64,000 nucleotides of DNA from Carposina sasakii (Eukaryota; Arthropoda; Insecta; Lepidoptera; Carposinidae), in contig CP053167.1 of NCBI GenBank assembly GCA_014607495.2, positions 8,432,001-8,496,000 of the forward strand. The letters run 5' to 3'. This document shows, piece after piece, positions 9,875 to 19,195 of the stretch (its first letter is position 1; every line of letters begins with the position of its first letter). Under the pieces are notes generated by a model, which was not told the origin of the DNA, did no database searches, and saw only the letters and a program-made list of their open reading frames with translations. Made by a program: the position numbers and the translations under genes.

Positions 9875-10060
9875 TATACCCTCAAAATTGGTCAGAAGTG
9901 GCACCATGTGGTTCTATCGGCCCTTAAAGAAAATACGAGTAGCGGTATGTCAGGGACCTGTAAAAATAATAAGAGATAAATAGAAGGCTAGTAATGCGAT
10001 GTCTTGGTATTCTGCCTACCCCGTTAGGGATAAAGGCGTGATTGTGTGTGTGTAAATAAA
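9875..10060 (+). repeat. T-family retroelement tail with a 70-bp internal insertion
   Basis: The T text TACCCTCAAAATTGGTCAG, AGTGGCACCATGTGG, CTATCGGCCCTT stops at 9925. About 77 bp of unrelated sequence follows, and T resumes at 10003 with TTGGTATTCTGCCTACCCCG and GGGATAAAGGCGTGATTGTG plus a TG-rich tail. The inserted block is the left arm of the inverted repeat described next. Confidence 0.75.
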
Positions 10061-10274
10061 AATGTATGAAACAGTGTGCAGATTGCAAAGATGCTAGCGC
10101 TGTGGTAAACGGACCTCTTATTTTGCGATGAGTTTAAGTTGCTATATCCTATATCTAGGTATCTACGAGTATAAGTGCAAAAAAAAAATGGAAGGTAAGG
10201 TAAAAAGTACAAAAACATCGCATTACTAGCCTTCTATTTATCTCTTATTATTTTTACAGGTCCCTGACATACCG
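9943..10274. repeat. perfect 60-bp inverted duplication, 212-bp spacer
   Basis: Arm 1 (9943-10002) begins CGGTATGTCAGGGACCTG and ends AGTAATGCGATGT. Arm 2 (10215-10274) is its exact reverse complement (ACATCGCATTACTAGCC ... ATACCG). Arm 1 interrupts a T-family tail; arm 2 lies in unrelated DNA, so arm 2 is probably the source. No target-site duplication was seen around arm 1. Confidence 0.85.
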
Positions 10275-10504
10275 TTATTTTTTTTAATCTAACGAAATGA
10301 ATAAAACATTTTTGTGAAATTTAATTAAAACACATAATAAAGTAGAGGTTATTTTAAAATTGTTGAAAATCTGCTTTGGGCATTATAGAGTAATATTCAA
10401 TATTGTGAATAATTTCTCTATTAATATGAATATTTTTGCTAGTTCTATACGAAGTTAGTTATTTTCTTATTTTGGTCTTATAAGTACTCCATGTTAAAAA
10501 TTCT

Positions 10505-10735
10505 GTGCTCCATGTGGTGTTGGTCAAAGGAGTAGCCTGCCCGTGGGTATCGTAAAAGACAACTACGGGTTTACGAGAGGTGGCAGCAGCGTGTTGACCA
10601 CATAGGTAGCCCGAATGATTACGGCTTCACCTTTACCAGCACGGAGGGGCGCAGGGGCGCGGGGCGCTTGCCACCACTGCGCCATCATCTTGGTCTCAGT
10701 GCCTTCTTCCGAGTTGTACCTCATACACACAATTG
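10505..10735 (+). repeat. decayed retroelement fragment
   Basis: TGCCCGTGGGTATCGTAAAA, GACAACTACGGGTTTACG and the CG-rich GCACGGAGGGGCGCAGGGG block resemble common lepidopteran LINE 3' text (compare TGCCCGTGGGTATCGTACGA at 17488). Boundaries are uncertain. Confidence 0.45.
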
Positions 10736-10750
10736 TTATTTATATATAAA

Positions 10751-11238
10751 CAGGGTGTGAGTGACAGCCAGGCAAATACTGAAATACTGAACAAGTTCCA
10801 CTGTGTTGAGTTATATGACACTGTTATTACTCGCAGCAAATGTAATTTTGATTTGATTTAAGGATAATCAAATCATTAATCTTTGCTCTCCGCGCCAATT
10901 GTATCGGCCGATCCTGTGACTAATTAAATCGATTAATTGGCTATTGTGTGACACATTGCTGTTTTTTTGGGTCACCTTTGACTCTCCAGTCTCCATTAGG
11001 GTTGATCAACTTTTTTGATAAGGAAACTTTTTTAAAATCAGCTTTTGGTTAAAATTTTATTTTTAAGTCATTATCTAAGGCCTAATTAAACGAACAAAAC
11101 TATTTTTTTCCAGAAAATATGAAAAAAAATGTCGGAAAATTTTGGAATTTTCCTGCGAAAATTTTCAGTGTTTTCCGCCTTAGAACCATGGTCTGAAGTC
11201 ATGGTATCAATATTTGCCTGGTTGTCACAAACACCCTG
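10751..11238 (+). mobile_element. MITE-B copy 1
   Basis: Terminal repeats CAGGGTGTGAGTGACAGCC and, reversed, CAGGGTGTTTGTGACAACC are each followed by AGGCAAATA. The interior holds CGCGCCAATTGTATCGGCCG and GAAAATTTTGGAATTTTCC-like text shared with copy 2 at 12787 in opposite orientation. About 488 bp. No transposase; the 61-codon frame at its right end is a shadow. Confidence 0.8.
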
Positions 11239-11317
11239 TGTATTCAATCAGATTAAAGAAAATTCAGATCTTCTCACATTACAACGAAAATCAATAACAT
11301 CTATCGAAGCGTAAACA

Positions 11318-11442
11318 TACACAGTGCGGACACCATCCCGCCTGCCCAGCGTGTGACTATGGGCAAAACTCCCTGTCCTTGTGGCGTGCTTTATGAGGCC
11401 TTCGTCCAGCATTAAACTGCAAGAGGCTAATGTGTATGTGTC
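11318..11442 (+). repeat. S-family retroelement tail fragment
   Basis: Degenerate CATCCCGCCTGCCCAGCGTG, TGTGGCGTGCTTTATGAGGC and AGGCTAATGTG align to the S consensus in sense order. Confidence 0.6.
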
Positions 11443-11532
11443 TATGTAAGTTCAAAAATAATGGCGAAGTCATACATAAATCATTATTACTTTAAAGATA
11501 TTAGTGTAGATCTAGTTTCACTTTATATCAAA

Positions 11533-12344
11533 CTAGTGGCCCGCCCTCGCTTCGCTTCGGTACATATCAATACATAGATACAACTTTATATGTAGGTACA
11601 GCGGTTTTCGTTTAAATTTGGAACTCCCGTTGGTCCCCTTCCCGTGGGAATTTCGGGAAATCCGTTCTTAGAGCTTCCTTGTAGCCCTAATCCGATTTCA
11701 GCTTCGTATAAATAGCTGTTTTCGTAAAAAAATTAAATTCCCGTAACTCCCCTTCCCATAGGAATTTCGGGAAATCCGTTCTTAGTGCTCCCTCGCAGTC
11801 CCTAATGAACATACAGGTCCAATTTCAAATTCATATGTATCGCAGTTGTCGTAAAAAAAATGAATTCCCGTTTGTCCCCTTCCCGTGGGAATATCGGGAA
11901 ATCCGTTTGAATTCCCATTTGTCCCCTTCCCTTGGGAATTTCGGGAAATCCGTTTTTAGTCCTTCCTCGTTGTCCCCAATGAACATATATGCCCGATTTC
12001 AGCTTCATATGTATAGCGGTTCTCGTAAAAATTATGAATTCCCGTTAGTCCCCTTCCCGTGGGAATTTCGGGAAATCCGTTTTTAGTCCTTCCTCGTTGT
12101 CCCCAATGAACATATATGCCCGATTTCAGCTTCATATGTATAGCGGTTTTCGTAAAAAATATTAAATTCCCGTTGGTCGCCTTCCCGTGGGAATATCGGG
12201 AAATTCTTATAGCCTATGTTCATCCAGGTCCAATAAGGATTCTAACGGTGAAAGAATTTTTGAAATCGGTCCAGTAGTTTCGGAGCCTATTCATTACAAC
12301 CAAACAAACAAAGTTTTCCTCTTTATAATATTATATAGTATAGA
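11533..12344 (-). mobile_element. Hel-2 Helitron carrying an internal tandem array
   Basis: The minus strand reads A|TCTATACTATATAATATTA ... GGGCGGGCCACTAG|T, so both ends and the A/T target are preserved. Next to the 5' end is CTACTGGACCGATTTCAAAA, the usual Helitron subterminal text. The interior holds six units of a ~127-bp repeat. No Rep/helicase is present. Open frames at 11802-12086 are translations of the array, not genes. Confidence 0.85.
11620..12212. repeat. ~127-bp tandem repeat array within Hel-2 (six units)
   Basis: The core CCCGTGGGAATTTCGGGAAA recurs with its GGA at 11647, 11761, 11888, 11935, 12062 and 12190, giving spacings of 114, 127, 47, 127 and 128 bp. Units share CCTTCCTCGTTGTCCCCAAT, GATTTCAGCTTCATATG and AGCGGTTTTCGTAAAAA. 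Units 4 and 5 are nearly identical, showing recent amplification; the 47-bp spacing marks one deleted unit. Confidence 0.88.
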
Positions 12345-12670
12345 TAATGGAAGTAACTTTGTGAATAGTCTGACTCGATTTACTTACTTAGGTATTTTAC
12401 ATTTTAATCTAGGTATCTATTCTTTAGGGCTGTCATAAAAGTAATTTAACTATAATTGCAAATATCAATTTCCAATTATTTAATCCAATCATCTTGTATC
12501 TGTAATATCTTGTTATTATGGGCCTATTATTTTCAAAGACTTTTTTACTAGCAGTCAGTCATTGATCTTTTGAAATATTATTGTAGTATTTCATATAAAT
12601 TTATATTTATATTTACGAGGTGCAAATAGAAATTAGAAAAATAATTATTGGGAAACCTGTCACATTATTA

Positions 12671-12722
12671 AACAGGGTATGTTAAACGAAATGCTATGAA
12701 AATAGCTTAATATAAAGAATCT
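12671..12722 (+). repeat. MITE-A end fragment
   Basis: AACAGGGTATGTTAAACG and AAATGCTATGAAAATAGC match the MITE-A subterminal text. It is truncated at the adjoining Hel-1 start. Confidence 0.55.
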
Positions 12723-12731
12723 CTCACAATA

Positions 12732-13512
12732 TCTACATATAATAAAAATGTAATAGATCACTGTCTGTAGGTACATGGAAGATATACAGGGTGTTTGTGA
12801 CAGCCAGGCAAATATTGATACCATAACTTCAGACTATGATTCTCAGGCGGAAAATAATGAAATTCCAAAATTTTCCGATTTTTTTTTTTCATATTTGTAG
12901 GAAAAAAAATAGTTTTCTTCGTTTAACTTGCCTTAGACAAAGACTTAAAAATAAAATTTTAACCAAAAGATGTTTTAAAAAAATATGGCTAAAAAAAGTT
13001 AAAATAACTCATCAACCCTAAATGCAAACAGCAATGTGTCACACAATAAACAATAAGCCCATTTAGTTAGTCAAAGAATCGCCCGATACAATTGGCGCGG
13101 AGAGCAAAAATTACTGATAATCAAATCAAAAATACATTTCCTGTGAGTAATAACACTGTAGTATAACTCAACACAATGGTACTTGTTCAGCATTTAAGTA
13201 TTTGCCTGGCTGTCACGCACACCCTGTATAAGAAAATATATTATAGAAGACCTTTACTAACCCAATAGTACCCAAAAGAATGATTTTTGGAATTTTTGTC
13301 TGTTTGTCGGTTTGTGTTTGTCTATGCGTTTGTGCAGGCTAATCTCAGTAACAGCTGAACTGATTTCGATGCAGTTTTCAGTAATATATTGTGACAGGTC
13401 CCACTTAACATATAGGCTACTTTTTATCCCCGGAAAATGTATTTATACCGGATAATTTCGACATTTTGTTTTTTCTGTAGTCCACGCGGACGGAGTCGCG
13501 GGCGTCCACTAG
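12732..13512 (+). mobile_element. Hel-1 Helitron interrupted by MITE-B
   Basis: It starts at A|TCTACATATAATAAAAATG and ends CGCGGGCGTCCACTAG|T. The text GTACATGGAAGATATA stops at MITE-B copy 2 and resumes as TAAGAAAATATATTATAG on its far side, as expected for TA target insertion. Confidence 0.85.
12787..13226 (-). mobile_element. MITE-B copy 2, inserted in Hel-1, opposite orientation to copy 1
   Basis: Ends are CAGGGTGTTTGTGACAGCC and, reversed, CAGGGTGTGCGTGACAGCC. TA flanks both sides. The interior mirrors copy 1 (TACCATAACTTCAGACTATG beside the left end corresponds to the right end of copy 1). About 440 bp. Confidence 0.85.
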
Positions 13513-13728
13513 TTTGAGACTAAAAATCAAAGGTATATTTTTCAATATTGTAGGTAAGATAATTTAGCTTATTGGATTTGGATTCTGTTACATCATGTGT
13601 ATTTAGCAGTAGGTAGATATAATAAAAACAGTTACCAACCTAGTTTTTCTTTGGGTAGAGAGCTAACTTATACTTACCCTATATGAATACTTAGATAGAT
13701 AAATATATTATTATTGTGACTGTCAATT

Positions 13729-13798
13729 ATTGATGCAAAATTGGTAGTTATACTTAATTAAAAATGTTACACACCAACACTTCCAATTTTGCATCAAT
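13729..13798. repeat. 16-bp perfect inverted repeat, 38-nt loop
   Basis: ATTGATGCAAAATTGG (13729-13744) pairs exactly with CCAATTTTGCATCAAT (13783-13798). It lies in the second coding intron of the GRXCR1-like gene. No wider repeat was recognised. Confidence 0.65.
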
Positions 13799-14291
13799 AT
13801 TTCAGTGTACTCAATTATTTCAGTGGCCTTAAAAGTTATTAATTTAAACTTTTCCCGCAATTTTGCCTGAAAAACAGGAAGAGATTATAGGCGCAATTTC
13901 AATTTCAATTCCAAGAAAAATAGCTTTTGACATTTTTCTGTGGCCCAAATGGAGAGTCATGGACAGAATAATGAGAAAAATATTTTTTATAAGTATATTT
14001 AATTTGTGTCAACCCTATAACATAATTAAGGTAAGCACGTAGTAAATCTAGTTCTCTGAACCTTCGGAAGCACAATAATAGACTAGGACCTTTCAGGTAG
14101 CGCTGAAAAATCTAGATTAATCTACTTTAAAGCCAAACTTTAAATTAGATGCGTAACACAGTAAAAATGTATGGTGAATGTGAATATACATGTAAATATA
14201 CGCATAAATATATGTATGTTTAAGAAAATATTATTATTATGTGTTTTAGATTAATTACTTATATTATGAATTTGAGCAGGCTATTTTACAA

Positions 14292-14556
14292 GATTTTTAT
14301 TTTCTTTTATCGAAAGATTGCCTAAATAAAAGCAACTTACAATAAATTTTTATTTTCTTTTATCGAAAGATTGCCTAATTAAAAGCAACTTACAATAAAT
14401 TTTTATTTTCTTTTATCGAAAGATTGCCTAAATAAAAGCAACTTACAATAAATTTTTCTTTTCTTTTATCGAAAGATAGCCTAAATAAAAGCAACTTACA
14501 ATAAATTTTTATTTTCTTTTATCGAAAGATTGCCTAAATAAAAGCAACTTACAATA
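14292..14556. repeat. 53-bp minisatellite, five copies
   Basis: The landmark CTTTTATCGAAAGATTGCC occurs at 14304, 14357, 14410, 14463 and 14516, a strict 53-bp period. Copies differ by one to three substitutions. The array ends about 160 bp from the splice donor of the glutaredoxin exon, inside the intron on the 3' side of the minus-strand transcript. Confidence 0.93.
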
Positions 14557-14714
14557 CATTTTATACGACTTTTTGACGTGCGTGCTATGCATATTTTACT
14601 TTAGTTTCCTTTCTAAATTAGACTTTAACCAAAAACTCTATTAATTACCTACCTACCTACCCAAATATCGAAGAACGATCTAAAATAACATTTTTTATAT
14701 ATATAGGTACTTAC

Positions 14715-14948
14715 CCCGATATGATGTCCATCTATAAACAGCTGGGGAACCAGTATATCCTCGCTCTTCATCCTGTCCCTGATCTCATCCTGGTACTCCA
14801 TGCTCATGAAGACATCCCTCTCTTCGTACTTCACCAGGAGATTCCTCAGGATCTTCTTAACCAGCAAACACCGTTGGTAGGTGCTTCTGACGATGCCCAT
14901 GGTTGTGGTGTAGAGGACCACCTTCCCTGCATCTTTTTCTTTATAACT
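14715..14948 (-). CDS. GRXCR1: GRXCR1-like, coding exon 2: glutaredoxin-like domain
   Basis: A 234-bp exon encoding residues 485-562. The acceptor is TTTATCCACAG|AGT and the donor ATCGGG|GTAAGT, both phase 0. The fold elements are KVVLYTTTMGIVRSTYQRC (first strand and helix), LVKYEERDVFMS, and LVPQLFIDGHHIG (cis-proline loop, glutathione-site position). The catalytic CPYC of true glutaredoxins is absent: the aligned positions are TMGI/V, so redox catalysis is unlikely and a scaffold or S-glutathionylation-sensing role is more plausible. True in-frame coding begins at the acceptor; the internal GTG/ATG codons are not starts. Confidence 0.93.
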
Positions 14949-15012
14949 CTGTGGATAAAAAAATAAGTTAGGCTATAAAGTGCTATGTAAATATGATACA
15001 CATACGAGTAGG

Positions 15013-15372
15013 TACAGGATGTTTTTTGGTCGTCAACGTTCCCGAAAACTACGGAATCTCCTAATCATCTTGATCATTTTTCTCCATAGAAGCATACCGG
15101 GGAAGTGTCTGGTTCCCAACATATTAGGGTCCAAAGTTGAGTAAATAGACTGAGTTTTTCTGCATAAATGCACATAGACGCGCGAAGCAAGAAATAATTC
15201 ATAGCTATGAAAAAACTAGCATAAACACTAGACACAATAAATTTTGCCCGATCAAGTAATAATTTTTTTATTTACATCGTTTCTCAGATTTTTTTTGGCA
15301 TAAACTTACTTTATTTGATGTATAGAGCACGTCTTCCCTTCGTTAATGGTGGCAACGAAAAAACATCCTGTA
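15013..15372. mobile_element. MITE-C copy 2
   Basis: TACAGGATGTTTTTTGGTCG and, reversed, TACAGGATGTTTTTTCG. It contains TTAGGGTCCAAAGTTGAG and TTTTGCCCGATCAAGTAA. It lies 65 bp upstream of the glutaredoxin exon in transcript terms, i.e. within the large first intron. Confidence 0.85.
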
Positions 15373-15419
15373 TATGTAGGTGTGTTTCTAAAAACAGGGT
15401 AACCAGAACTACCTACAGG

Positions 15420-15535
15420 ATCGCAAAGATCCTGAAAAATTCCCGTAAATTCCCCAGTCGACTCTTATGACTTGCACGGCAGAAGATGCATCTGATGTAT
15501 TCTACTGAAGCCCTGCATCATCACAGAATTTCCTA
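15420..15535 (-). repeat. U-family retroelement tail fragment
   Basis: AGTCGACTCTTATGACTTGC, AGAAGATGCATCTGATGTAT and TCTACTGAAGCCCTGCATCA are the reverse complement of the U consensus. Confidence 0.65.
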
Positions 15536-16630
15536 AGTACCTATGCCTTAATTAAAATTTATTTATTATCGTCGAGCTTTAAAATTGTAAGATAAACGTA
15601 CCACGAGTTTTTAAAGCAAGATTGTTCTCACTGTGGAAGCGAAATGCAGCCATAAGCAGTGTCTAGGGAGGCAAGAAGTCAGTAGTCTTTACTCATAAGT
15701 GGGATGGGTGATCTAATAATCCCGAAAAAAAATAATTAATTTTAATATGTATGTATTAAAATTGGTATATTATTTTAAATTTAGGAACTTTCAAATGTTT
15801 TATTTTTAATACGATTACAGTGCCATCTATCTTAGAATGCATGTCTCTAGCAAGTAGATATTTGGCAGAGACATACAACGATTGTGAAATGGAGAACGTA
15901 GTAGTAAAGCAAAAAGTAGTTCATTTATTGTTCAACAGATGGCGCTTAAAGTTTTGTAAGTTAAACAATCAACTTCAAATAATTTATTAAAATAAGTAAG
16001 TACATACATAGTTATTAGCAGTAATTAAGTAAGTACCTAAGTAATTATTTTATATTTCAATATCAATGCGCAATGAACTTGTACATTTTAAACAATAAAA
16101 GAGCTATAAATAACGCTTACTCTTTCGCACGCCTCACAGTATCTACAGCAAAGCGAGACAAAACTATATCGTACATCTCTTTCTGTTTGCAAGTTATCAA
16201 GCAATTTCTAACCTTGTAGGTACGGCTTAGGTTTCAATTTAAATTTTAAGGCACAATGTTTTACGTTGCTTTGCTATACGATAATATTTATAGCCTGTAC
16301 TGTCTGTATCCGATCCAGTCGATAGGAAGTTACCCGAGTTTTAATACGTAGTGCTTTTGTGTTGTTATTTTACTTAAAATTTAAATTTTAACGTGTTTTT
16401 TTATTGTAAATCGAACTAGATTTTACCTGAATACGATTTTAAGTAAGTAGTTAATTATTAATTTCTTGTAAACTTAGATTATCATTGTATCTAACATAGA
16501 TTTTTTGATAAAGTACAAATTACATGTAGATAATAAGGCTTTAAAATAAGTAAAAAATGTAATACGTACCGTTCTTGTGAAAAAGTTTTTACGTTTTTAA
16601 ATATGTAAGGTTATGCCGATTCGTGTTTAC
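15536..16630. other. non-coding DNA upstream of the MADF-BESS gene
   Basis: No coding exon was recognised. The 5' non-coding exon of the MADF-BESS gene must lie upstream of 18294, possibly here; the region 16100-16380 is somewhat less AT-rich and contains CGCACGCCTCACAG and CGAGACAAAACTATATCG, but no core promoter motif could be assigned. Confidence 0.3.
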
Positions 16631-16631
16631 A

Positions 16632-16925
16632 AAAATGGCGTCACCACGCCGCAATTATTTCTAAGGCGGTGGTCAATACTAGAACTAATGTCGCTCCGTA
16701 GGTGTAAAAACACTTAAAATGGACAGTAGCGCCACCATTATATGGTGTTATAAGTCTGTCGTACTGCGAGAATGAAATGGCGTCCTCAATACATTATTTG
16801 AGGCGGTGGTGGTTAAAATTTGAACTAATGGCGTTATTCCAATTTGAATAAGAGTAAATTAGACATTAGCGCCACCAAACTTACTTTTGGTAATTTCTAG
16901 CACCAGCGCTAGTGTCTTTGTAAGT
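16632..16925. repeat. diverged tandem duplication of a ~142-bp GGCGGTGG unit
   Basis: AAATGGCGTC, AGGCGGTGGT, GAACTAATG and TAGCGCCACCA recur in the same order at 16635-16740 and 16776-16885. A GCGCTAGTGTCTTTGTAA block follows at 16906, which also occurs at 22668 and in variant form at 57946. Confidence 0.6.
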
Positions 16926-17029
16926 CTTGAATTTGTTTAATAAGTGATTTTATTACAAGTTAATATAACTGTCAAAAATAGATGGCGTAAGTGAGATAAT
17001 CCCCTACATCTATGAAATAAATTTTATTT

Positions 17030-17100
17030 ACTGCTGGACGTGAAACTCTCTCCTACGATACCCACGGGCGGACAGAGGGGGTTTCTATTCTATTCTGCCG
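17030..17100 (-). repeat. S-family scrap
   Basis: CTGCTGGACGTGAAACTC and CGATACCCACGGGCGGACAG are rearranged pieces of the S consensus. Confidence 0.4.
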
Positions 17101-17433
17101 ACACTACCTATACGGCAATTATTTTATTTTGCTCCATGTTAATTATTGAAATATCGTTTAAAAGAAAAGCGATACCGCGCTATACTATGAAACCATATAG
17201 CTTTCTTTAGAGTTTTTTTTCCAAAGTAGGTACCGTAATATTCAATGAAACGCAAAGGGCGGATTTTTCAACAGTTCTCACTACTCTTTAAAACTTGATC
17301 AAAATAGACACATCATGAACTTTATCCTTAGGCTATCTGATGGATGGAAATTTGGGCCTGAAGTTACAAATAAACTAGGGCCAATATGTGTTCCAATAGT
17401 TGACGTTACAATATGAAATACTTAGGTATAACC

Positions 17434-17682
17434 TCGTGGTGGCTGCGTGGTGCCGGCAGAGTAGAATTCGTACCACCCCATGTCTGCCCGTGGGTATCGT
17501 ACGAGGCGATTAAGGGTTTCCGGGAGGTGGGCAGCAGCGCCTTCCTTTGTTGACAACATAGTCCAAAATACAAACTGTGGTCACCAACCTGCCTGCCCAG
17601 CGTGGCAGTATTGTGGCGTGTCCTGGGGGAAGCCTACGTCCAGCAGTGGACTGCAATAGGCTGATGATGATGATGATGAAGT
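17434..17682 (+). repeat. S-family retroelement tail
   Basis: GTGGTGCCGGCAGAGTAGAA, CCCATGTCTGCCCGTGGG, CCAACCTGCCTGCCCAGCG and CCAGCAGTGGACTGCAATAG, ending in (GAT)n at 17663-17678. The minus-strand open frame over it is a shadow. Confidence 0.8.
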
Positions 17683-17859
17683 ATAACCTCACGCCTATGT
17701 CCCATAGAGGTAGGCAGAGACCATAGAGACTATAGATCTCCATTAAGTACGTTACAAACATACCTCTTTCATCCACAATAAGATTGAAAAAATATTAATT
17801 AAATTATCTTCTATACTGCTCTTGGAGTAAAAAAAAAAGGATACCAGCTCAACTGTATG

Positions 17860-17968
17860 AGTCAGTAGAGGGACAAGAGGGTCTAGAACCACCTGTGGCA
17901 CCATGTGGTCCTATCGGCCCTTGGTGCTCTGCCTACCCCTTAAGGCATAAAGGCATGATTATATTATT
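17860..17968 (+). repeat. T-family retroelement tail
   Basis: GTCAGTAGAGGGACAAGAGG, GGCACCATGTGGTCCTATCG, CTTGGTGCTCTGCCTACCCC and AAAGGCATGATTATATTATT, sense orientation with an AT-rich tail. Confidence 0.75.
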
Positions 17969-17997
17969 TATTATTGAATTATAGGTACCTACTTATT

Positions 17998-18275
17998 TAT
18001 GTTATAGTAGTTGGTTAGTAGTGACCCTGCCTGGGACGTCATATATCATGGGTTCGAATCCCGGTAGGCGCAAACATTGATATGATGAATATCGATGTTC
18101 GTTTACGAGTCTTGGATATTTTATAAAATTATTAATAAAAAAATTTATATTTCTTTACTTATCTATGTATTTATATACCGTTGCTTAGTACGACTTAAGA
18201 CTTAAGGGATCTTAGTATGGGACTAGGTTAATGTGTTGTGAACTGTGTGAATATTAAATATAATACCATTCACTT
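17998..18275 (+). mobile_element. tRNA-derived SINE
   Basis: The head contains GTAGTTGGTTAGTAGTGACC and a perfect RNA polymerase III B box GGTTCGAATCC (18051-18061) in ATGGGTTCGAATCCCGGTAG. The body text TATCTATGTATTTATATACC, CGACTTAAGACTTAAGGG and GTATGGGACTAGGTTAATG matches a common lepidopteran SINE layout. The 3' AT-rich end falls just before the splice acceptor of the MADF-BESS coding exon 1 (AG at 18294-18295). Confidence 0.75.
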
Positions 18276-18323
18276 ATTTATTAAATTATTTTCAGGGTAC
18301 CTAGTCAATCAACAATATTCTAA

Positions 18324-18453
18324 ATGAAGGATTTTATAGAGAGGGTCAAAATGCATCCGTGTCTTTGGAAGCCCGACTTTGATGACTATAAAAATCATCT
18401 TTGTAAGGAAGAAGCCTGGAATGAAGTTATTAAGGGCACAGATATTCCGAGTA
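18324..18453 (+). CDS. MADF-BESS protein, coding exon 1 (N-terminal MADF)
   Basis: It encodes residues 1-43 plus one base. The codon directly before the ATG is TAA (18321-18323), which fixes the start. It opens MKDFIERVKMHPCLWKPDF, with the MADF hallmarks FIERV, the first Trp (LWKP) and the second Trp in EEAWNEV. The donor is AGTA|GTACGT. MADF is a Myb/SANT-like three-helix DNA-binding fold of about 80-90 residues. Confidence 0.88.
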
Positions 18454-18882
18454 GTACGTACTTTTACTACTGTTTTAAAAACTATAGGTAGTCGTATATA
18501 ATAATAATATATACTAGACTAGGTACATGGTCTAATCTATAGAGATAAATAAAATTGCTGTACTTGCGTCCTACCGCGCCCCGCACCTCGCCCCGCGCAC
18601 ACACACACTCTCAATTATCGCAATCGCGCGGCTTCGGCTTTGCTATTGCTTTTACGTAATCGGGGGCAGTTCTGGCTTCTTTATTTTCCGGAACACAGCC
18701 GTGTACCTATACCTACATATATCGCATTTTCGCATTGAAACTATATATTCTCTAAAATAATAAAGTTTTCAGGAGATTGGTTACGTGACGATGAATCTTC
18801 ATGAAATATTAACACAATTTGAAATATTTTTCGAAATTGTACATTTTCAATCATAACATTACTTTAAACCCATTTGTTTTAG
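18454..18882 (+). other. MADF-BESS intron with CA-repeat and U-like fragment
   Basis: It contains CACACACACACTC (18598-18610), a CG-rich stretch, and a degenerate GGAACACAGCCGTGTACC (U-family end) near 18690-18710. Confidence 0.5.
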
Positions 18883-19092
18883 TAAAAGCAGCTAGAGTTG
18901 CCTGGAAAAAGCTCCGAGACGGACTCAGGCAAGTGCTAAGAAGAAAAATCAATGAATCAACAGATTCCTCGAAAGTGTGGAAATACGAGAGAGCAATGTC
19001 TTTCCTAGTCCCTTACATGAAAAATTGCGCTGATTTGTCTAGGAATCCTCTATCTATGGATGATGATGATGACAGTTATGATGAACCATCAG
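18883..19092 (+). CDS. MADF-BESS protein, coding exon 2 (C-terminal MADF, acidic linker)
   Basis: It encodes residues 44-113. The acceptor CATTTGTTTTAG|TA completes the split Ile codon. Domain text is KAARVAWKKLRDGLRQVLRR (third helix, basic), then VWKYERAMSFLVPYM closing the MADF fold, then an acidic run DDDDDSYDEP. The donor is TCAG|GTAAAA. Upstream in-frame codons including an ATG at 18819 are intronic and not a start. Confidence 0.9.
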
Positions 19093-19195
19093 GTAAAATT
19101 TTGGTTAAACATTTACATAAATAAAAATAAACAAAAAAGCATTGAGTCGTCGACGCATTGAGGCCACCAGTCACTACCAGCCACCCTCTTTAAAG

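Noticed and set aside
11802..12086. Two overlapping open frames on both strands
   Set aside because: Both translate the ~127-bp tandem units inside the Helitron.
14292..14556. CRISPR-like array
   Set aside because: The 53-bp units are contiguous tandem copies with no unique spacers; it is a minisatellite in a eukaryotic intron.
18000..18070. Functional tRNA gene suggested by the B box
   Set aside because: No acceptor-stem pairing and the sequence continues into a SINE body.
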